Below, piece by piece: positions 59,800 through 64,000 of a DNA stretch of 64,000 nucleotides. A program made the translations under genes and the position numbers. The stretch's first letter is position 1. Every line of letters starts with the position of its first letter. A model generated the notes under the pieces. The model was not told where the DNA came from and made no database searches. It saw only the letters and a program-made list of their open reading frames with translations. This DNA is from Thermoproteota archaeon (GTDB lineage Archaea > Korarchaeota > Korarchaeia > Korarchaeales > Korarchaeaceae): positions 1 through 64,000 of the forward strand of contig JAOZFI010000017.1 of assembly GCA_027491395.1 (NCBI GenBank), in the 5' to 3' direction.

Positions 59800-59808
59800 T
59801 TTATAAAA
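59800..59808 (+). promoter_or_regulatory. TATA box of the small secreted-protein gene
   Basis: TTTATAAAA is centred about 26 bases before the GTG at 59831, the classic geometry of a leaderless archaeal transcript. Confidence 0.6.
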
Positions 59809-59830
59809 CATAAAGTAGTTATATTAGACG

Positions 59831-60205
59831 GTGATAGCGTTGTTACATGAAGGAAACCGTGGAATATCATTTATGTTAGTTGCCTTAATAGCCGTGTTAG
59901 TTATAGCTATTCCCTCTGTTACTCAAGTAAAGGCATCGCCGAATAGCTACGATTTTGAACCCGAGACCATCTACTCGTGCTTTACCGATCACAGGCTTTT
60001 ACCACCTGGAGGGGGAGATGTGGTCAGATATAGGATAGAGTATCCTTACTCAGAACTTGTTAGTGTTAGAGTTATCTACGCATCTCATGATGATTACTAT
60101 TGGGGATGGCGATGGGATCACCACTATCTTAGGATAGTCATAATAAATTACTCTGAAGCGCTTCCACTATACATAAAATGGAGAATTTGTGTGATATATC
60201 ACTGA
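59831..60205 (+). CDS. Small secreted protein of unknown function
   Basis: A 124-residue product with a signal peptide (FMLVALIAVLVIAIPSVTQVKA) followed by a short extracellular domain rich in Tyr, His and Trp (DDYYWGWRWDHHYLR) with two cysteines that could form a disulphide. The GTG start fits the TATA spacing; an internal ATG (SFM) is possible. No family recognised. The next gene starts 21 bases later in the same direction. Confidence 0.55.
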   Translation: MIALLHEGNRGISFMLVALIAVLVIAIPSVTQVKASPNSYDFEPETIYSCFTDHRLLPPGGGDVVRYRIEYPYSELVSVRVIYASHDDYYWGWRWDHHYLRIVIINYSEALPLYIKWRICVIYH

Positions 60206-60226
60206 GACTAGATAGGGGATGTTTTC

Positions 60227-60955
60227 ATGAAGAGAAAATTGAGCCTATCAATTATGACTTCCCTTTTAGTGATACTTCTGCTTATTCTTTCACTGCTGAA
60301 TCCAGCATGGGTATTTGGAAAGGGATACCCATACCTGATATCCACCTATAAGATGAATGACATTGATTCAATCCTCAAAAAGCTCGAAAAATACGGGATA
60401 CCCTATACAACTCTCTTAAGAGTGAAGGGGTCCCTCCCCAGCGAGGTACTCATGGCCACGGACGAAGGTGCTTTTATTGAATCGCTCCTATCTGGGAGTG
60501 GGAATATCCAGTCCAAGGTCGATTTAGAGAATTTCCATCTGGCAGTGGATGTGTTAGGCATGGACAGAGCGACCATGGCTATGCTATTCGGATATAATTA
60601 CCTGCTCAGCAGCCCACAGGACTGTATAGTATCAAAACCGCTTTTCGAGGCCCTAAAAAAAGCTTATGGGAAGAAGATGGGAGATTGGATAGAGGTCGAT
60701 GTTTACACGGGAGTATCCCACCTGAATCTCTCATGCAGGATGATAAGCACATTCCCCGAGAAGAATCTCATGCTATCCTATATTGTAGCTATGGATAGGG
60801 GATATCTGGAGAGCGCGGTTTATCCACTCAAAGACTCTCATTGGTTTAATCAGTTTGCTGATGAGGTCATTCTAGTCTATGTGGACGGCGTCGACGAGCT
60901 AAGAGAGGTAGAAAAGGCAGTAGGATGCAGCGATTGCTTAGTACCGATAGGATGA
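60227..60955 (+). CDS. Secreted protein of unknown function
   Basis: A 242-residue product with a basic N-terminus and signal peptide (MTSLLVILLLILSLLNPAWVFG). The mature part is mixed alpha/beta with four cysteines (SPQDCIV, NLSCRM, GCSDC). Likely in an operon with the preceding secreted protein. I recognise no family. Confidence 0.6.
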   Translation: MKRKLSLSIMTSLLVILLLILSLLNPAWVFGKGYPYLISTYKMNDIDSILKKLEKYGIPYTTLLRVKGSLPSEVLMATDEGAFIESLLSGSGNIQSKVDLENFHLAVDVLGMDRATMAMLFGYNYLLSSPQDCIVSKPLFEALKKAYGKKMGDWIEVDVYTGVSHLNLSCRMISTFPEKNLMLSYIVAMDRGYLESAVYPLKDSHWFNQFADEVILVYVDGVDELREVEKAVGCSDCLVPIG

Positions 60956-61108
60956 ATGAGACACTCGCCTAAGCCCCCTCTCTTTGTCCATCTTTTGATC
61001 ATGAAAACTCCTTTGTGGAGCCACCTCGGACCTAGTTTGCTATGCTACACTTAGCGCGATTCCTAAGCTAAACCTTAAGTAGGAGAGGAGATCGAATGGG
61101 TGATCCAA

Positions 61109-61435
61109 ATGCTGGAACTCTACTTGGAGGTGACCGAGGTCAGGAAGACTCCCTCTGGGATAGTCCTCTCCCTCAGCAGGCCTAGAGGCGTGGAGGAGGT
61201 CCCACCTCCGGAGAGCGAGGAGGAGGCTATGATGTTCCAGGTAGTCAGGGCCATGGAGAAGTACATGAAAATCCCCCTGCCCATGGGCCAAGTGCAGATG
61301 CCCACCGTTACAATAACCCTCACGATAGACGAGTACGAGACTCTCGGCAGACCTACCGTAGGAGATATGCTGAAGCTCACCATGAAGAAAGGGGAGGTCA
61401 GGACATTCTCCCCGGACAGCGGCATGGAGTACTGA
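61109..61435 (+). CDS. Arcadin-1-like small protein
   Basis: A 108-residue protein from the ATG at 61109, which has GGTGATCC upstream. The central Pro/Glu-rich part (VEEVPPPESEEEA) and the strand VTITLTIDEYETLGRPTVGDMLKLTM resemble what I recall of arcadin-1 proteins encoded beside crenactin in TACK archaea. No crenactin gene is in the window. The match is from memory of the family pattern and is moderate. Confidence 0.4.
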   Translation: MLELYLEVTEVRKTPSGIVLSLSRPRGVEEVPPPESEEEAMMFQVVRAMEKYMKIPLPMGQVQMPTVTITLTIDEYETLGRPTVGDMLKLTMKKGEVRTFSPDSGMEY

Positions 61436-61477
61436 TTAAAGGGAACTGTTTTAACGGATCACCGTCCAATCTAATCG

Positions 61478-61774
61478 ATGTCGATAGAGGAAGCTATAAC
61501 CGTAAGCAAGAAGGGTAAGAGGGAGATTAGGACAATCGTTTCTAGGGGGAGGTTCGCTCTGATAGAGTACAGGGATCCGATAACCAAGGAGAGAACGGAG
61601 GACAAGTACAAGCTTGTCCTCTACCACGACGACGGAAGAGTAGATGAGTACTTCATAATCCCAACTAGGACGCCACACCGTCAACTCCTGATAGAGCCCA
61701 AGGAGAAGAAGGGTATGAAGCTGAAGGTTTGGAACCCGAAGACGAATCAAATCGAGGACATGTTTCCCGAGTAA
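61478..61774 (+). CDS. Small basic protein of unknown function
   Basis: A 98-residue, very basic, beta-rich protein (ALIEYRDPITKERTEDKYKLVLYHDDGRVDEYFIIP). No cysteines, signal or membrane segment. It follows the arcadin-1-like gene by 42 bases with a TTTTAACG stretch between. Function unknown. Confidence 0.6.
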   Translation: MSIEEAITVSKKGKREIRTIVSRGRFALIEYRDPITKERTEDKYKLVLYHDDGRVDEYFIIPTRTPHRQLLIEPKEKKGMKLKVWNPKTNQIEDMFPE

Positions 61775-61784
61775 AAATAGAGAA

Positions 61785-62216
61785 TTAGGAGGGAGCGAGC
61801 ACCTCCAGCAGCAACCAAGCAACGTCTATTATATCTCTCATCGTGATCATGCCGATAGGCTTGCCTTCCCCGTCCACCACCGGTAGGTGCTTAATGTCAG
61901 CATCTCTCATCTTCTTCATGGCATCGATCACCAGATCGCTGGGCGAGATGGTTATTGGATTCTCGGTCATGAGCATATGAATTGGAAGTCCCTTCCCCAC
62001 CTTGCCCTCAGCCACGGCGAACCTCAGATCCCTGTCGGTGAATATGCCCACAAGCTTACCGTCCTTATCCACGACCATCACGCTGCTGATCCTGTTGTCG
62101 TCCATCACCTTAGCGGCCTGCTCTATAGGGGTTTCCTTATCCACCGTTATGGGAGGGGTGCTCATCACATCCTCCACCCTCAGGGGGAGGTGCCTCTTTC
62201 TCCTCAAGAGCGGCAA
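61785..62216 (-). CDS. Twin CBS-domain protein
   Basis: A 143-residue protein of two CBS motifs (VEDVMSTPPITVDKETPIEQAAKVMDDNRISSVMVVDKDGKLVGIFTDRDLR and MLMTENPITISPSDLVIDAMKKMRDADIKHLPVVDGEGKPIGMITMRDI). Such pairs bind adenine nucleotides as energy sensors. The TTG start follows GGAGGTGGG. Partner unknown. Confidence 0.92.
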   Translation of the reverse strand: MPLLRRKRHLPLRVEDVMSTPPITVDKETPIEQAAKVMDDNRISSVMVVDKDGKLVGIFTDRDLRFAVAEGKVGKGLPIHMLMTENPITISPSDLVIDAMKKMRDADIKHLPVVDGEGKPIGMITMRDIIDVAWLLLEVLAPS

Positions 62217-62279
62217 TATCCCACCTCCGCTAGAAATACTCTGTTCATAGCTAAAACCTTTTACAAGCGGGGGGAGCGC

Positions 62280-63323
62280 TCATGAGATGACCTCTCCCAC
62301 GTTATCGGGGATCCGGTAACCCCTCAGCTCAGAGGCCGACCTCCTCACATCTCCCGATTTGAGTCTGTGGAGGAACTCCTTTATAGAGGGTTTCTTGAAC
62401 GATTCTTTCCGTACGACGAAATCGTAACTCTCCCACATGACCCGCAGGAATCCCAAACCGAAAGATTCCGCCACCTCCCTTATGCCGAACCCAACGTCAG
62501 CCTCACCCTTGACTATTTTCTTCGCCACTCCCACGTGAGTTCTGACCTGAACATCGTATCCCTTCACTAACTTGGACGGGTCGGTCTCCTCGAGACCCAT
62601 CCTCCTCATCTCCATTATCAACATTCTATCTGCCAACAACCTAGTGGCTGATCCGGGAGACATGTTGATGTACCTTAACCCCCTCTCTATGATGTCGGAT
62701 ATGCACTCCAGTCCTGCATCCTCCCTGAACATTACCCCTAACTCCCTGTCGTACCCCCTAATTAATGCCACCGTTTTTGACAGCCAGAACCTGCCGATGA
62801 ACGGTTTGTTGAAGTCGCCGCTTTCGGGGTCGTAAAGGTGAACGGCCGCTATGTCTGCCTCACCCGTGATGAGTTTAGCTATTCCTCCGAGAGAACCGCT
62901 CCATGTGAGATCTATTTTATCCCTTAGGGTTTCCACGACCTTCTCCAACAGGGGATCATACCCTCCAGCTAAGGTGGACTCCTTCCTGGGTTCGGTCCTG
63001 CCTTCGGTCAGATTCTCCATGTAGAGGTCGAGGAGCTCCTTTCCTACATCTGTCAGGACGGCACCGCCACCCTTCGATCCCCCTCGCCTCACTGATATTA
63101 GCTTCTCCCCCAACAGTTCCTCTACCCTATTGATTTTGCTCCAGACCCAAGAATAGGATATACCTTGGGATCTAGCGGCAGCGAGAAGGGATCCCCTCCT
63201 CTCGACCTCTTCGAGTATCTTGACGAGTCTCGCATCCAAAATTACATGCCCTCTATATAGCAGCATCACATCTTTGCGAACCCTTATCTCCCTCAGCTTC
63301 TTTCTCAGTTCCGTTTCCATCAT
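62280..63323 (-). CDS. ModE-type HTH regulator fused to a periplasmic-binding-like domain
   Basis: A 347-residue regulator. Residues about 20-110 are a ModE-type winged helix (VKILEEVERRGSLLAAARSQGISYSWVWSKINRVEELLG). Residues about 130-345 resemble a substrate-binding domain of the PBP type (GSLGGIAKLITGEADIAAVHLYDPESGDFN...YDVQVRTHVGVAKKIVKGEADVGFGI), which in related fused proteins senses molybdate, tungstate or a cofactor precursor. The inverted repeat at 63380-63399 is a candidate operator. Confidence 0.88.
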   Translation of the reverse strand: MMETELRKKLREIRVRKDVMLLYRGHVILDARLVKILEEVERRGSLLAAARSQGISYSWVWSKINRVEELLGEKLISVRRGGSKGGGAVLTDVGKELLDLYMENLTEGRTEPRKESTLAGGYDPLLEKVVETLRDKIDLTWSGSLGGIAKLITGEADIAAVHLYDPESGDFNKPFIGRFWLSKTVALIRGYDRELGVMFREDAGLECISDIIERGLRYINMSPGSATRLLADRMLIMEMRRMGLEETDPSKLVKGYDVQVRTHVGVAKKIVKGEADVGFGIREVAESFGLGFLRVMWESYDFVVRKESFKKPSIKEFLHRLKSGDVRRSASELRGYRIPDNVGEVIS

Positions 63324-63379
63324 TATTCGGGACAGCCTACAGGGATTTCTAATAATTCTAGTGGTGAGGATAATGACAC

Positions 63380-63399
63380 GCGTGAAACGCTATTCACGC
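63380..63399. promoter_or_regulatory. Inverted repeat before the ModE-like gene
   Basis: GCGTGAA (63380-63386) and TTCACGC (63393-63399) form a 7-bp palindrome with a 6-base centre in the gap between the ABC ATPase and the regulator gene. It is a candidate binding site for the regulator. Confidence 0.45.
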
Positions 63400-63424
63400 T
63401 ACCAATAACCACGGGATCTCTAAG

Positions 63425-64000
63425 CTAGGGACGACTGCTCCTAGAATTCGTACGTTCGAGTCTATCTAGGAGATCCTCAAACCTCAGCACGGGAGGATCG
63501 GCGGGGAAGATCATCCTAGAAACTGAAGGGACCAGTGGAGGCCTTATCCCAATCTCACGAAGCTCTTCCACTCTCACCAGCAGGTCGGAAGCTAAGCCAC
63601 TCATGACCAGCTCGCCATTCTTCAGAATGTGGACTGTATCGGAGATCTCGGCGGCCATGTCGGAGTTCTGGGAACTGATTACTACGATTCTATTCCTCTC
63701 CTTGAAGAGCTTTATAAGCTCGAGGAGATGCTCCGTTCCTTCTGCATCGAGAGAAGACCAAGGTTCATCCAGAAGAAGGACCTCGGGATCGTGGGCGAGG
63801 AGCCCCGCTAAGATCACCTTGGCGGCCTGTCCCCTGCTCAATCTCAGTGGAGATTTTGACGCTAGGTCCTCTATCCCGAAGAACCGGAGGGCCTCCTCGA
63901 CCCTGCTCATCACCTCTCCCTCATCCAATCCAAGCTGCTTAGGCGCCAGAGCGACATCCTCCCATACAGTTGGAGCTAGGAGCTGATCTCTAGGATCTTG
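63425..64000 (-). CDS. ECF/CbiO-type ABC transporter ATPase (5' part outside the window)
   Basis: Partial gene; the frame runs open to the window edge. It opens inside the ATPase at the Q loop QDPRDQLLAPTVWEDVAL, typical of energy-coupling-factor importers. The signature is LSRGQAAKVILAGLLA, Walker B LLLDEPWSSLD and a His-switch-like SSQNSDMAAE where most have xxH, so the switch histidine seems to be Gln/Asn. Substrate possibilities include vitamins, cobalt or nickel; the ModE-like gene downstream hints at a metal-related role. Confidence 0.8.
   Translation of the reverse strand, partial: QDPRDQLLAPTVWEDVALAPKQLGLDEGEVMSRVEEALRFFGIEDLASKSPLRLSRGQAAKVILAGLLAHDPEVLLLDEPWSSLDAEGTEHLLELIKLFKERNRIVVISSQNSDMAAEISDTVHILKNGELVMSGLASDLLVRVEELREIGIRPPLVPSVSRMIFPADPPVLRFEDLLDRLERTNSRSSRP

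Noticed and set aside
1-64000. CRISPR array or insertion sequence
   Set aside because: No regularly spaced repeats and no transposase or terminal inverted repeats seen.

Overview
The window is chromosomal DNA from a thermophilic archaeon of the TACK superphylum. The evidence is archaeal-type information genes (aIF2-gamma, aIF5B, S6e, S28e, L24e, L7Ae, RFC small and large subunits, Orc1/Cdc6, RpoN, a TFB-like factor), TATA-box promoters, a box C/D guide RNA, a Taw1 wyosine enzyme and a probable RpoG/Rpb8 subunit. RpoG, a crenactin-neighbour-like small protein (arcadin-1-like) and mid-range GC make a Korarchaeota-like genome my best guess, but this is not proven. Genes are dense, with many overlaps. 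The usual ribosome-binding sequence is GGTGATC or GGAGGTG a few bases before the start, and TTG/GTG starts are common.

Layout. 1-5 kb: BMP/nucleoside-type ABC importer (ATPase, two permeases, binding protein) with a strong hairpin before the binding-protein gene. 5.0-9.7 kb (minus strand): an overlapping four-gene operon made of a DUF2207-like membrane protein ending in a nine-cysteine tail, a PqqD-like/radical-SAM/SPASM enzyme, a sirtuin and a GNAT acetyltransferase. This looks like a protein-modification cassette and is the most interesting region. 9.7-18.4 kb: cupin phosphoglucose isomerase, a zinc-ribbon protein, then translation and isoprenoid genes (aIF2-gamma, S6e, aIF5B, L24e, S28e, L7Ae, IDI-2, MEMO, S2, RpoN). 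18.4-24.5 kb: RFC, Orc1/Cdc6 and a second AAA+ protein. 24.5-32.6 kb: box C/D sRNA, tRNA-Val(GAC), PRC-barrel protein, RpoG-like, TFB-like, coiled-coil peptide, membrane HerA-like ATPase, AK6, tRNA-Glu(CTC), UMP kinase, Taw1, translin, riboflavin kinase, tRNA-Val(CAC). 32.8-41.2 kb: MFS transporter, DERA, a radical SAM enzyme resembling tungsten-cofactor maturases, ThrB/ThrC, SHMT and an eIF2B-like protein. 41.2-50 kb: Lhr helicase, HAD phosphatase, phosphoesterase, secreted proteins with an apparent frameshift, an MNT/HEPN pair and an XPD-type helicase. 50-58 kb: DUF554, shikimate kinase and dehydrogenase, a MetE-core protein paired with a corrinoid activator, an ATPase behind a tandem palindromic operator, DHQ synthase II, a YbjN-like protein and YjjX. 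58-60 kb: a decayed tandem duplication. 60-64 kb: secreted protein, arcadin-1-like protein, CBS protein, ModE-like regulator and a partial ECF-type ABC ATPase running off the end.

Functionally, the window mixes replication, translation and transcription housekeeping with amino-acid biosynthesis (threonine, serine/glycine, shikimate, methionine) and several radical-SAM or cobalamin-linked systems. No CRISPR array, insertion sequence, rRNA gene or integrated element was seen.
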